Positions 51,491-60,870 of a DNA stretch of 64,000 nucleotides are shown piece by piece; position 1 is the stretch's first letter; every line of letters begins with the position of its first letter. The notes beneath the pieces were generated by a model. It searched no databases. It had not been told where the DNA came from and saw only the letters and a list, made by a program, of their open reading frames with translations. Source of the stretch: Candidatus Heimdallarchaeota archaeon (lineage in GTDB: Archaea; Asgardarchaeota; Heimdallarchaeia; Heimdallarchaeales; Heimdallarchaeaceae); the NCBI GenBank assembly GCA_030603365.1, contig JAUVXV010000003.1, positions 124,001-188,000 on the forward strand, given 5' to 3'. Both the position numbers and the translations under genes were made by a program.

Positions 51491-53842
51491 CTATTTTTTC
51501 CAAAAATCTTTAACAATAGTAGATAAGCTTAGATTGTCATATACTCTTTGAACCTCTGACCAAGCTTCAGGAAACAAGACAGAATAAGTCCTGGTTGAAT
51601 ATCTATCTCCTATTAGGAGAACAACACCTCTATCTTCTTCTGTTCTTATTACTCTACCGGCTGCTTGTAGTACTTTGTTCATCCCAGGGTAAGTATAAGC
51701 AAAGAGAAAACCTTTACTCCTTAGGTTATCAAAATAGTTGCGTATCATATCTCTTTCTAGATTAACTTTAGGCAGCCCAACTCCTACTATAATGGCACCT
51801 GATAATTTCTCACCTATTAAATCAATTCCTTCACTAAATATACCCCCCATAACAGCAAACCCAACAAGAGTTTTTTTACCATATGAAGAAAACTTGTTCA
51901 GAAAGACCTCCCTTTCCTCTTCAGTCATCCCTTGTTGTTGTTCGAGAATTTCAAATGATTTAGATTTGATTTCAAAATTCGCTAGTATGGCTCGCATATA
52001 TTCATATGATGGGAAATATACAAGATAGTTACCTGTTTTTGCTTTAATAACTTCTTTAATCCAATCTGCTATATCTTCATAAGAACTCTCTCTATCTACA
52101 TATCTTGTAGATAAGGTGTCTGCAAGCATTAAACATAAATTCTCTTTTGGAAAGGGTGAAGGTAGTTGCAATTTTGTGCTACTTTTATCTCCACCTAGCA
52201 AATCTGAGAAATAGTCCAAAGGAGTTAGAGTTGCTGAGTAAAAGACTGCTGAATTTCCTCTATTTAGTGCTTCTTTTAATAAGAAAGATGGATCTAAGCA
52301 GAACAGCTTTATCTTAACATTATTTCCATACTTTCTAATGTAAGTGATATACCGACTATCGTAATCTTCCGCAACTCTCAAGAAGCTTCTTGCATCAAAA
52401 TAGAATTCAACCAGCTCTTCTCTAAAATCTGTTGGGATATTCTTTTCTAACCAATCAGTAGTTACAGCTGAAAACTTCCTAAGTATTTTGAAAAGAGTAT
52501 CATCCAGTAGTTCTTTCTGAACAAAATACTTCTTATCAAATAACTCACATTCTTTTCTTATTACAATAAAATACCTATTCAAACTATTGAGAATCTTTGA
52601 TAATTCAGGAATATCTTCTTTCGTTGCCCTACTCAAATCAAGTATGGGTTTTTTTGTTAATTCAGCTGAGTACATCTTCCTAGCTCTATCAACTAAGTTG
52701 TGAGCTTCATCTATTAGAAATATAAAATCTCCCTTATCTTCCAAAAAGTATCTTTTCAAATATACCCGAGGATCAAAGACATAATTATAATCACATATGA
52801 TACAATCTGACCAGTTTGTTAAGTCGAGTGAGAATTCGAATGGACAAACTTGGTGCTTTTGAGCATATTTTTCTATAATCTTTTGAGAAAAAGCGTTTTC
52901 TTGGAAAATATCTTTTACGGCATCGTTTATCCGATCAAAATGACCGTTTGCATATTCACAATAATTGGGATCACATAGAACCTCATCTTTAAAGCAGATT
53001 TTTGCTTTAGCAGTAATAGTAGTTGATTTAAGTTTTAAGCCAGAATCTCTTAATATTTCCAATGTTTCCTCTGCTATGAATCTTGTTGTAGTTTTAGCTG
53101 TTAAATAGAAAATTTTTGAATCAAAATTACTCCCCATGGACTTAATTGATGGATAAAGTGCACCTATAGTTTTACCAATTCCTGTTGGTGCTTGACAAAA
53201 GAGTTTCTTTTCATTCTCTATAACCTCTTTTACAATCTTAACCATCTTATCTTGTCCTTTTCGATAAGAAGTAAATGGAAAATGTAGATTGACTCTGCTA
53301 TCATTTCTCTGTTCAAGCCAATTAGATAGAATTATAGCCCAATCTAGATATTTATCCATTATTTCTAAACAAAATGATTCTAATTCCTTAAATGTAAATT
53401 CTTTAAAGAATAATTTTGTTTTGTTTTGATCTATTTGATAATAGGTTAACTGTATTCCAATTTTCTTTATTTTATTCTGAACAGCATAAAAATATGCATA
53501 AAATTTAGCTTGAGCCCAATAAACTTGATTTGATTCTTCAGTTAGATTAGCCAACCTTCCTGATGTGCTTTTTATTTCCTCAATTACTGTCAAGCCATGC
53601 TTCTCTAGAATGCCATCTATTCTTCCTCTCAGTTTAAGAAGTGTACCTCTTCTATCAACACTATTGGAGATTGAAACTTCTTTTTTGTAATCTTTTCCTC
53701 TTGATTTCTGAACCTTTTGATGAGCCTTTGTACCCTCAACCATCCTAGATCTACCAAAGTAACCTAATGATATGTCACCTTGTCGGTAAACATACTCTAC
53801 TAAATTTCTTACCGAAATCTGAATGATAGTTTTAGAAGACAT
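51491..53842 (-). CDS. Cas4/RecB-like nuclease fused to Fe-S Rad3/XPD-family helicase
   Basis: 783 residues from ATG 53842 (ATG 53875 adds 11; numbering here uses the longer form). Residues 20-180 are a PD-(D/E)XK domain with His52, Asp87 in GRIDGI, Glu100 and Lys102 in VIEEIKS, and Gln122 in AQAKFYAYFY. Residues 205-790 are a superfamily 2 helicase: Walker A APTGIGKT at 229-236, DEAH at 389-392, motif VI QAAGRVIRTEEDRG near the end. Cys294, 301, 306 and 344 match the [4Fe-4S] site of XPD/DinG helicases. Such nuclease-helicase fusions are known in bacteria and archaea and point to DNA repair or defence against foreign DNA; the role is unproven. Confidence 0.88.
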   Translation of the reverse strand: MSSKTIIQISVRNLVEYVYRQGDISLGYFGRSRMVEGTKAHQKVQKSRGKDYKKEVSISNSVDRRGTLLKLRGRIDGILEKHGLTVIEEIKSTSGRLANLTEESNQVYWAQAKFYAYFYAVQNKIKKIGIQLTYYQIDQNKTKLFFKEFTFKELESFCLEIMDKYLDWAIILSNWLEQRNDSRVNLHFPFTSYRKGQDKMVKIVKEVIENEKKLFCQAPTGIGKTIGALYPSIKSMGSNFDSKIFYLTAKTTTRFIAEETLEILRDSGLKLKSTTITAKAKICFKDEVLCDPNYCEYANGHFDRINDAVKDIFQENAFSQKIIEKYAQKHQVCPFEFSLDLTNWSDCIICDYNYVFDPRVYLKRYFLEDKGDFIFLIDEAHNLVDRARKMYSAELTKKPILDLSRATKEDIPELSKILNSLNRYFIVIRKECELFDKKYFVQKELLDDTLFKILRKFSAVTTDWLEKNIPTDFREELVEFYFDARSFLRVAEDYDSRYITYIRKYGNNVKIKLFCLDPSFLLKEALNRGNSAVFYSATLTPLDYFSDLLGGDKSSTKLQLPSPFPKENLCLMLADTLSTRYVDRESSYEDIADWIKEVIKAKTGNYLVYFPSYEYMRAILANFEIKSKSFEILEQQQGMTEEEREVFLNKFSSYGKKTLVGFAVMGGIFSEGIDLIGEKLSGAIIVGVGLPKVNLERDMIRNYFDNLRSKGFLFAYTYPGMNKVLQAAGRVIRTEEDRGVVLLIGDRYSTRTYSVLFPEAWSEVQRVYDNLSLSTIVKDFWKK

Positions 53843-53940
53843 AGTAGCATATCCTACGCATTGAACTAGATTCATCAGCTTAAAGCTAAACTAATTGTAG
53901 GTTTTTCATATAAAAACAAAGTCATGGGAATTTAAGAATT

Positions 53941-54384
53941 TCACAGTTTCCTAATCATCACGATGGCTGATTCTGTACATGCCTCTGAATACTCATAACT
54001 TTGTTTTATTACTTCATCAACAAGCTCTCTGGAAATAACAACAAAATCAAATTTCTTGAAGAAATCAACAGCTGTATCGGTGAGTAAATATAAATCCTTT
54101 ATTCCAGCGTTCTTTGCTTTTTCAAGTATGTTCTGGATAAGTACGTGTCCAATCCCCAAACCTTGATAATTGGGATCAACTGCAGCTGACCTAAGTAGAC
54201 CCAAGCTGTTATATTTTTCAAAACCAATACATCCAATTACTTGACCAGCTCTTATTACTACTGTGAAATTACTAAAATGGGGTTCTAGATCTTCATAAAC
54301 CAAATTAAGATTTTTTAGAAGAAGAATAACTTGTTCTAACATATCTGTTTTGGCATCAGATAAAGTATAATCAGAATTGTTCAT
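53941..54384 (-). CDS. GNAT N-acetyltransferase, ArsN-like
   Basis: A 147-residue protein of the small GNAT type. The acetyl-CoA site is VDPNYQGLGIGHVLI, preceded by GLLRSAAVDP, and followed by DLYLLTDTAVDFFKKFDF. The pattern 'LLRS.AV.p..rG.G.G..L' with 'YLLT.ta..fF..lGF' and a C-terminal 'C..Sa..M...L' matches ArsN1-type arsinothricin N-acetyltransferases. The substrate in this organism is not known; no ars genes adjoin. Single gene. Confidence 0.82.
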   Translation of the reverse strand: MNNSDYTLSDAKTDMLEQVILLLKNLNLVYEDLEPHFSNFTVVIRAGQVIGCIGFEKYNSLGLLRSAAVDPNYQGLGIGHVLIQNILEKAKNAGIKDLYLLTDTAVDFFKKFDFVVISRELVDEVIKQSYEYSEACTESAIVMIRKL

Positions 54385-54487
54385 ATTACTAACAACATAT
54401 AGTAAACACTTGAATAAATATTTTCTTACAAAATTTTGGTGAAAATAATAATTTAAAAACTCTAAATAGCTTGTTCACTTGATAAAA

Positions 54488-54946
54488 ATGACTGAGATTT
54501 TTGATACTGAAATTATTCATTCCACTATTATCAAGGCTTCAATTGAGAAAGTCTATGATGCTATATCGACAGCAGAAGGATTAGACGAGTGGTTTACAAC
54601 AGGTGCTGAAGTTTCTAGAAAAATAGGTGGTCAAATACAATTTAGATGGACAACAGAAAGAGCTGATGTTCAGGATGGAGTTATTGAGGATGGAGGTCCA
54701 ATAACTGAGGTAGACCGACCAAACCATTTTGCTTTTCAATGGCATCCTGATAATGAATCATATGCAACAACTGTTCATCTTAAATTCGAAGAAGATGAGC
54801 GAGGTACAATTGTTAATGTACAAGAATATGGTTTTGAGGATACACCTAGAGGTAGAAAAGTTTTATTGGGTTGTGCTACTGGTTGGGGAGAAGCTTTAAC
54901 CATGGTTAAATTCTACCTTGAGCATGGAATTGTGTATAACAAGTAA
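54488..54946 (+). CDS. AHSA1/SRPBCC-family protein
   Basis: 152 residues from ATG 54488 (TTG at 54479 adds three). It has the AHSA1 layout: IIKASIEKVYDAISTAEGLDEWFT at the start, GGQIQFRWT, ITEVDRPNHFAFQWHPDNE, VHLKFEEDERGTIVNVQEYGF, and ending GWGEALTMVKFYLEHG. This START-like fold binds hydrophobic ligands; eukaryotic AHSA1 activates Hsp90, but single-domain prokaryotic members have other, mostly unknown roles. A TATA-like AATTTAAAAAC lies upstream. Confidence 0.88.
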   Translation: MTEIFDTEIIHSTIIKASIEKVYDAISTAEGLDEWFTTGAEVSRKIGGQIQFRWTTERADVQDGVIEDGGPITEVDRPNHFAFQWHPDNESYATTVHLKFEEDERGTIVNVQEYGFEDTPRGRKVLLGCATGWGEALTMVKFYLEHGIVYNK

Positions 54947-55070
54947 TTCCTATTTTCCTTTTAGTATTCTTCAGTAATTTTTGGGGTTTAATGAATGATT
55001 TGCTCGATTTTAGCATTAAAGATTAGTTTATTTTGTTTTTTTTTTAATTTTGAAAATTTCTCCCCATAAA

Positions 55071-55077
55071 TTTATAT
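55071..55077 (+). promoter_or_regulatory. TATA box of the 45-residue membrane peptide gene
   Basis: TTTATAT lies 27-33 bases before ATG 55104. A Shine-Dalgarno GAGGT follows at 55095-55099, four bases before the ATG. The pair makes this short frame credible. Confidence 0.6.
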
Positions 55078-55103
55078 AGAAAATTTCGAAATTAGAGGTT
55101 GGT

Positions 55104-55241
55104 ATGTCAGAAATAGAACCAGAAACAGATAAAACGCCAGATAAAAAGAAGATGACTTATAGAATAATAATGGTAATTCTAGCTATTGCGGTAATTGGAA
55201 TAGGTATTTGGCAAATCATACAAGGTATGAATAAGATATAG
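55104..55241 (+). CDS. 45-residue single-helix membrane protein
   Basis: A short frame encoding a charged N-terminus (about 16 residues with Glu, Asp and Lys) and one hydrophobic helix at about 21-40, ending GMNKI. The start is backed by a TATA box at 55071 and a GAGGT Shine-Dalgarno site at 55095. No family is recognised. Too short for ordinary gene finders but well supported by its signals. Function unknown. Confidence 0.65.
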   Translation: MSEIEPETDKTPDKKKMTYRIIMVILAIAVIGIGIWQIIQGMNKI

Positions 55242-55385
55242 TTCAGCTTACATCTCTATATGTCTAAATTATAGGTGTATAAATAACCTACTTTAGAAAT
55301 TTGTATTCTATGAAGTCTAGAAATAAGTCTCATAAACTCTATTCTTCTTATAATGAAATATAATTCATATTATATTGGTCATGTT

Positions 55386-56651
55386 ATGATAATCGAAGAA
55401 TATGAAGCCAAATCCTTAGTTCGAACAAGTAGAACTTCGTTATTTTCTTGGGCTGAAGTCTACCTTAATCCATATCAGGGCTGTTTTCATGATTGTGTTT
55501 ATTGTGATGGAAAAGCTGAAGGCTATTATATGCATGATGATTTTGGTAGCCGACTAAGAGTTAAGAAAAATGCTCCTGAACTTCTAGAAAAGTATCTAAA
55601 GAAGAAGGGGTTTTTCCCTATTAATCGAGAAAAAACCTCAACATTAGTTGACTATTTTCCTAATTTGAGAGATTCAGCTGATTCTAATCAACCTGCCAAA
55701 TTTACTCTATTTATTGGTGGAGGAGTTTGTGATGTATATCAACCCGCTGAAAAAGAAGTTGGAATGACAAGAAAGCTACTACAGATAGCTTATGATTACA
55801 AGATACCTGTTTTTTTCCTGACTAAGAATGATCTGATCCTCAAAGATATTGACTTACTTAAGAAGATCAATGAAGAAAGCTATGCTTGTGCAAGTTTCAC
55901 GATAACATTAGCAGATGAAAAAGTACAGAAAATATTTGAACCAAATGCTAGTACAACCGATGAGCGTTTTGACGCAATTAAGCAGTTAAGAAAAGAAGGT
56001 ATTCACTCTGGTATCTATTTCTATCCTACTCTGCCCTTTATAGGAGATACAGAGCAGAATATGGAAACAATTTACAAGAGAGCTAAAGAAGTAGGGGCAG
56101 AATTCATATATTGCTGGGGCTTAACATTGAAACCTGGAAAAAATAAGACTGAATTCATGAATACCTTGAAAGAACATTTCCCAGATATCTATCCAAAATA
56201 CAAGATTCTCTATGGAAATGAAGATAAATATGGTAATCTAGATAGAGTTGAATTTGAGGAACTTGGTTTAATTTGGCCTGAGATCAAAGGATATAAATTA
56301 GGATACGAGGTAGGGATAGATTATACATCAGAAAGATATGTGCCAGAAGGTAGAATAAAAACCAATTTGCAACTTTCAGCTCTACTTCATAGGTTGGCAT
56401 ATCTTAAGAGTTTCTTTGTTAAAAGCTCCAGATATGAAATAAGACAATTAAATGAAGCTGCAAGATTTCTGAATACTTTTAACAGAGATTTTTCTAAGTT
56501 GAATGATGAAGAAAAAGAACAGACAGAAATTGATGGCGGAATAATGCATTATATTGATGAATATCTTAAAAATGAAGAGAGTAGAGCATTAGAAGGTCTA
56601 GAGAAATTATCCTATGAAACTGTCTGTAACTATCTTAGAACAAAGGAATAA
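55386..56651 (+). CDS. Radical SAM protein, SPL-like
   Basis: 421 residues from ATG 55386; ATG 55353 would add 11 residues, but MIIEEYEAKSLVRTS matches the usual start of this group. The SAM cluster motif is CFHDCVYC (CxxxCxxC). Later elements are FTLFIGGGVCDVYQP, IPVFFLTKNDLIL and YFYPTLPFIGDTEQN, as in spore photoproduct lyase-like radical SAM proteins. True SPL acts on spore thymine dimers, but most archaeal relatives are of unknown role. Single gene. Confidence 0.88.
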   Translation: MIIEEYEAKSLVRTSRTSLFSWAEVYLNPYQGCFHDCVYCDGKAEGYYMHDDFGSRLRVKKNAPELLEKYLKKKGFFPINREKTSTLVDYFPNLRDSADSNQPAKFTLFIGGGVCDVYQPAEKEVGMTRKLLQIAYDYKIPVFFLTKNDLILKDIDLLKKINEESYACASFTITLADEKVQKIFEPNASTTDERFDAIKQLRKEGIHSGIYFYPTLPFIGDTEQNMETIYKRAKEVGAEFIYCWGLTLKPGKNKTEFMNTLKEHFPDIYPKYKILYGNEDKYGNLDRVEFEELGLIWPEIKGYKLGYEVGIDYTSERYVPEGRIKTNLQLSALLHRLAYLKSFFVKSSRYEIRQLNEAARFLNTFNRDFSKLNDEEKEQTEIDGGIMHYIDEYLKNEESRALEGLEKLSYETVCNYLRTKE

Positions 56652-56730
56652 TCGTAATTTAGCAGCTATTTTCATTTAGATAACGGAAATGTGTGAAAAA
56701 GATATATAGAATAGAAATAAAACTAAAATT

Positions 56731-57396
56731 ATGAGTGATTCAATTAGAATCATGAGAATTCAGAGAATTCTTCGTTTCATTATTTGGTCTATAGGTTTGT
56801 TAATAATAATTACTGTTGCTTTAGCATGGTCTCTCTATTCCGAGAAATATGATTTCTTTGGTGAGACTATAAGCCAATTAGGCGGGATGGAAAGTGATAC
56901 TGGTTTGGATAACACTAAATCCTCCATAGTTATGATGGTTGGTTTTATTCTTGTTAGCATATTTACTCTAGGATTATCCATATCTTACTTCATCTTGAAA
57001 AAATTGCGATATAATTATGTTAAAGGAGCTTTTCTTCTATCAATGATGGTTGGTGGAATTGGAATATCGCTTCCTTGGGATCATCCTTCTTTTATAATAA
57101 TTCATAGCATAGGTGCTGCTATTTTTTTGCTCTCTTTTGCTGCTTTCAACTTTGTATCTCAAATATTAAGGTATCTGAGAAAACACAAACCAAAATTCAA
57201 TAGAAAGAGTTTTGATTTCTGGATAGATTTTATCTTTGTTTGGCTAGTTTTTCTTACTTTTGCCATACACTTGTTAGCTTGTTTATTGGAGGTGTGCCAG
57301 ATTTTCATTATTGGTTTAGACCTAGTAATAACTCAGAAAATAGCTTTAATGGTGAATCTCATAGCGATCATTTTGTTAGATAAAGAAGATATGTAG
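56731..57396 (+). CDS. DUF998-like membrane protein
   Basis: A 221-residue protein with about six membrane helices. Near residue 45-55 it has FGETISQLGG, like the 'N.ISDLG' element of DUF998 proteins, and SLPWDHPSFIIIHSIGAAIFL with a His pattern similar to the frameshifted gene at 36226-36941 (EQHPAHNHLIEAAAG). The two may be distant paralogues. Function unknown. A short helical tail ends before the minus-strand hydrolase. Confidence 0.68.
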   Translation: MSDSIRIMRIQRILRFIIWSIGLLIIITVALAWSLYSEKYDFFGETISQLGGMESDTGLDNTKSSIVMMVGFILVSIFTLGLSISYFILKKLRYNYVKGAFLLSMMVGGIGISLPWDHPSFIIIHSIGAAIFLLSFAAFNFVSQILRYLRKHKPKFNRKSFDFWIDFIFVWLVFLTFAIHLLACLLEVCQIFIIGLDLVITQKIALMVNLIAIILLDKEDM

Positions 57397-57429
57397 TTTG
57401 ATTTAACCTCTTAAACTTCTGATAATCAT

Positions 57430-58332
57430 CTAAGCATTAAGCAATGTCTCTATAATTTCTTCAAATCGATTTATAAGAATGGAAACATGAGCTTCTTCTG
57501 GATAGAATTTAGAAACACATTGTGATATTTCTGATGCTACATATTTTCCAATAGCAATAGGAACGTTCTTATCTAATTCTCCATGCCAGAGGAAATACTT
57601 CAAGGTTTTTTGAATCTTGGAGAGCTCAAATCCCCATGGTTCAACCTGTAAATTGCCATCTATAAATGGACCTAGATATCCTTGGCGAAAGATTTCAACA
57701 AAATGAATACTAAAATATGATAACATTTTTTCATTTTTATATAATTCAGCATCTGGCTTAGGAAGAGCTTTCTCAGCAAGTTTTGCTTGCTTAGCAAGAA
57801 GTTTCTCCAGTTTCTCTTCATTTTTTATATTTTTAAAGGACTGTTTCAATGAAAATTTCATTAGAAACGGCAGTCTCTTTATGATTCTAAATAGAGTTTT
57901 ATTTGGATTGATGAAGAACTTTTTTGACTCTTTATAAGAAGCTACACCCGCAACTATCCCTGCGGAAATAATTCTTTCTGGAATTTTGTATGCACAAGCT
58001 GCAATATATGGTCCTCCTCCAGAAACCCCTAAAATATGGAACTTTTGGAATTCTAGATGATCAGCTAATTCTATAACATCATCAGGCCAATCCAAAACGG
58101 TTCTATCGGGTTTATTATCTGATAATCCCATTCCAGGTCTATCTAAGCTTATTAATCTGCAATTGATTTCTTTTTCAAACATGTCCAGTACCAGTGGTTC
58201 TAATCTTCCACCAGCATATCCATGAAAATAGAAAACTGGTGATCCTTTTAGATTTCCAAATTCAGCAAAACCTAATTTTCTCCCATCCTTTAGCTGGAAA
58301 GTTTGATTCAGGATATCATCGGTAATGTTCAT
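57430..58332 (-). CDS. Alpha/beta hydrolase
   Basis: A 300-residue alpha/beta hydrolase with oxyanion HGYAGG near 35, SLDRPGMGLSD, nucleophile elbow GVSGGGPY (Ser), an extra helical lid at about 130-200 with many Lys, and catalytic His in EAHVSI near the end. The Asp is probably in ELDKN. It is cytoplasmic with unknown substrate. Its upstream region (58333-58596) is AT-rich and shows no further gene. Confidence 0.86.
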   Translation of the reverse strand: MNITDDILNQTFQLKDGRKLGFAEFGNLKGSPVFYFHGYAGGRLEPLVLDMFEKEINCRLISLDRPGMGLSDNKPDRTVLDWPDDVIELADHLEFQKFHILGVSGGGPYIAACAYKIPERIISAGIVAGVASYKESKKFFINPNKTLFRIIKRLPFLMKFSLKQSFKNIKNEEKLEKLLAKQAKLAEKALPKPDAELYKNEKMLSYFSIHFVEIFRQGYLGPFIDGNLQVEPWGFELSKIQKTLKYFLWHGELDKNVPIAIGKYVASEISQCVSKFYPEEAHVSILINRFEEIIETLLNA

Positions 58333-58596
58333 ATGAATTCTTCAAAAGAAATGCATTTAAGGCTTTGTTATGGTATATCTCGTTGATATTCATCTCTTTT
58401 CTAGATGCAATAAGTAACAAAATATCTTTCCCTATATAATATATATCGCATAATCAATATGATTCTTTTTTCTGTAGATTTCTATTTCATTTGTCTTTCT
58501 AACAAAGATATACTTTTAAATTTGGATTGTTAACTATTTCAGTTTGATAAATTCTTGTCATTTGAATGTATCAAATAAAAATCTTAGTGAAATGAA

Positions 58597-59361
58597 ATGA
58601 ACAGACAAATAATAAAAGGATTAATTTTCGTTTTTTTTCTCGTACTAGGAATTCAAACAAGTTTAACCACAGCTGCTTCTCCAGTTAGAAATTATTCTGG
58701 TATTCTTGAATTTGGTGACGAATTTGTTTGGGATATGACTTATTACACTGTCAATGTGCCACTTGACTATTATTTTATGAACATGGGAAACAATAGTGTA
58801 ATAACACTTGAAATTCTACAGAATTTAGAAGATGTGAATTTTGTTGGGATTGATTTTAGCAATTATGTTAACTATTTCAACCTTACTTTTGGTGATGAAA
58901 TATTCAATTTTGGTTGGGATGATCCTTTTCATTGGTTCATTTGCCCTGTCTATATTGATGATGGAGCAGGCAGTGTATCTAATCCCGCGGAAACTCAGTG
59001 GATATATTATATTATTGACGATTTCTTATTCGAAAGTGAAGGAAAAGAAATGAGTTTCAGTATAGACATAATCAATAATCAAGTGAATTATGTTGGTTCC
59101 ATTAAATATCTTGATGATAACACTATTCTGAGTGTAAATCTTGTGATAGATAGAAATACTGGAATAATGATTCTTATTGATTTTAGAGTAGAAAATACAA
59201 CTGGTGAGGAAACATTCACTCGGTGGTTAATAAAACAAAGAGGAGTAGAACTTAGTACCAGTAGTGTTTCTCTTTCAGTAATATTACCATTAATGATAAT
59301 TGCATTAATACTAATTCCTGTATTAACGTTTAAAAGACGAAGAAATACTAAATTAAACTGA
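58597..59361 (+). CDS. Cell-surface protein with signal peptide and C-terminal anchor
   Basis: A 254-residue protein. A cleavable-looking signal peptide (about 1-27, ending TAASP) leads into an Asp/Asn/Tyr-rich extracellular domain with many beta-strand-like segments and N-x-S/T sites, and a C-terminal membrane helix (about 225-246) followed by KRRRNTK. This gives a type I membrane orientation. The domain is not recognised. Single gene with a T-tract behind. Confidence 0.78.
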   Translation: MNRQIIKGLIFVFFLVLGIQTSLTTAASPVRNYSGILEFGDEFVWDMTYYTVNVPLDYYFMNMGNNSVITLEILQNLEDVNFVGIDFSNYVNYFNLTFGDEIFNFGWDDPFHWFICPVYIDDGAGSVSNPAETQWIYYIIDDFLFESEGKEMSFSIDIINNQVNYVGSIKYLDDNTILSVNLVIDRNTGIMILIDFRVENTTGEETFTRWLIKQRGVELSTSSVSLSVILPLMIIALILIPVLTFKRRRNTKLN

Positions 59362-59385
59362 ATTATAGAAATATGTAAACATTCC

Positions 59386-59400
59386 CTTCTCCTTTTTTTT
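59386..59400 (+). terminator. T-rich tract after the 58597 gene
   Basis: A C/T stretch ending in eight T lies between the converging genes ending at 59361 and 59421. Confidence 0.45.
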
Positions 59401-59420
59401 AAGGAAGTAAAATATTTCTG

Positions 59421-60383
59421 TTATTTTATCTTCTTCAAGAGCTTTCTTATCAATTCTACCATTTCAGCTGAGTGAGTTGCCCTGTTAGTACCCATATCCA
59501 TATACTCTGCATCAGGTATTGCTTCTGCTATCTGCTTTGCTAATTCAGCAGTGTGCATCTTATCTGTCTCCATCCCAATAACAACAACATAATTGTCTTC
59601 TATTTGTTTGTATAAATCCCAAACTTTTGTAAAACAAACTCTCTTAGCAACAGCTCTCCATTTCTTGGGATCAGCTTCCTCCATTACTCGGATATATTTA
59701 GCCGCTTGAACAGCATCCTCACTCTTAAATTTCTTGACCCACCATATCCAAATAGGTTTAGTGACATAGAAGAGAAAAGTTGGTAGGATATGCATGATAT
59801 ATCTAGTTGTGGGTGGCATGTTGAACTGATAAACAGGACCAATAAGAACAGATAATGCGGGTTTAATCTTCTTAGTCCCCAAAAGATCTGCTATTGTTAA
59901 AGTACTGAAAGAGGTAGTAAGTGTAATAATCTTACTTTGATCAATCTTAAGATACTCAACAATCTCTTTGACATCTAAAGCAAGTCTACTAACGTCATTT
60001 TTGATTTTTCCTTTGCCAGGACGAAAAGAGATTTTCTCTCTTGATTCAATATATAAAATATCAAAATCTTTAATCGCTTCCATTAATACTTCTTCCCAAC
60101 CTGGAACAATTGATGACCAACCAGGGATGATAAGAAAAGTGAATCCATTAGCTTTATCTTTTGGAGCTTTGGTTGTAAGAATCTTAACCTCAGAACCATC
60201 AGAAACCTTGATATATTGTTCTTTTGCTTTTTCTTCAAATTCTGAAATTAATTTGTGGTTAAAGACTTGTTCTTGATTGGACATGACATGTGGAAACAAA
60301 AAAGCTTGGTTATAATATTTACTCTTGAACAATTTCTTGAATAATACTTGTAAAATATACACCTGATTTACTGAAAACATCAT
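59421..60383 (-). CDS. Alpha/beta hydrolase-like protein
   Basis: A 320-residue protein. The fold is suggested by FLIIPGWSSIVPGWEEVL (oxyanion region), FDILYIESRE, TLTTSFSTLTIADL (probable nucleophile Ser), VVVIGMETDKMH (acid Asp) and THSAEM near the end (His). ATG 60383 overlaps the upstream stop as ATGA; Met34 at 60284 is an alternative start that would drop an N-terminal hydrophobic-looking segment. It is translationally coupled to the PNPOx-like gene. Substrate unknown. Confidence 0.75.
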   Translation of the reverse strand: MMFSVNQVYILQVLFKKLFKSKYYNQAFLFPHVMSNQEQVFNHKLISEFEEKAKEQYIKVSDGSEVKILTTKAPKDKANGFTFLIIPGWSSIVPGWEEVLMEAIKDFDILYIESREKISFRPGKGKIKNDVSRLALDVKEIVEYLKIDQSKIITLTTSFSTLTIADLLGTKKIKPALSVLIGPVYQFNMPPTTRYIMHILPTFLFYVTKPIWIWWVKKFKSEDAVQAAKYIRVMEEADPKKWRAVAKRVCFTKVWDLYKQIEDNYVVVIGMETDKMHTAELAKQIAEAIPDAEYMDMGTNRATHSAEMVELIRKLLKKIK

Positions 60384-60853
60384 TCTTTGAAAATATGTTC
60401 ATGAGGACCTCTATACCATCCTCTCAGTAAGGTAGGTTTTAGTTTAAGTATAGTAAAGTCTGGATCATCATAGCCCTCAGGATAGTATACTTTCCAGTTA
60501 TCCATCCAGATTTTTGCTTTAAAACCCATGTCTTCCAATACTTCAGCTGACCCCTGTAGCATAATTCCTTTTACTTCATCAGGGATGCTAAAATACAGTG
60601 CAATTTTCTGATTCTTCAATATGTGTTTCAACTTAATAGAAGAGGTATTTGTTGAGATATATGCAGTGTAAGGATCTTCATCATATTCTTTGATTACTTG
60701 AGCAGGATGAGCAAACTTCTCCTTACATCTCAGATTAAAAACCGCTCTAATTGATGGAAAACCATTTTCATCAATAGTAGCAAGATATGCAGCATATGGT
60801 CTTTCCATTAGTTCATCCAATAATTGTTGAGTTTCCTCTTTCAACTTAATCAT
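60380..60853 (-). CDS. PNPOx-like flavin-binding protein
   Basis: A 157-residue split-barrel protein: YAAYLATIDENGFPSIRAV near 20-38 is the typical FMN-binding start, then AYISTNTSSIKLKHILKNQK, ALYFSIPDEVKGIMLQGSAEVL, and ILKLKPTLLRGW. Relatives bind FMN, F420 or heme. It forms a two-gene unit with the hydrolase downstream. Only 17 bases separate its start from the divergent short gene at 60871, so both must use short or leaderless transcripts. Confidence 0.82.
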   Translation of the reverse strand: MIKLKEETQQLLDELMERPYAAYLATIDENGFPSIRAVFNLRCKEKFAHPAQVIKEYDEDPYTAYISTNTSSIKLKHILKNQKIALYFSIPDEVKGIMLQGSAEVLEDMGFKAKIWMDNWKVYYPEGYDDPDFTILKLKPTLLRGWYRGPHEHIFKE

Positions 60854-60870
60854 CTAAAGAGTAAGCAGTT

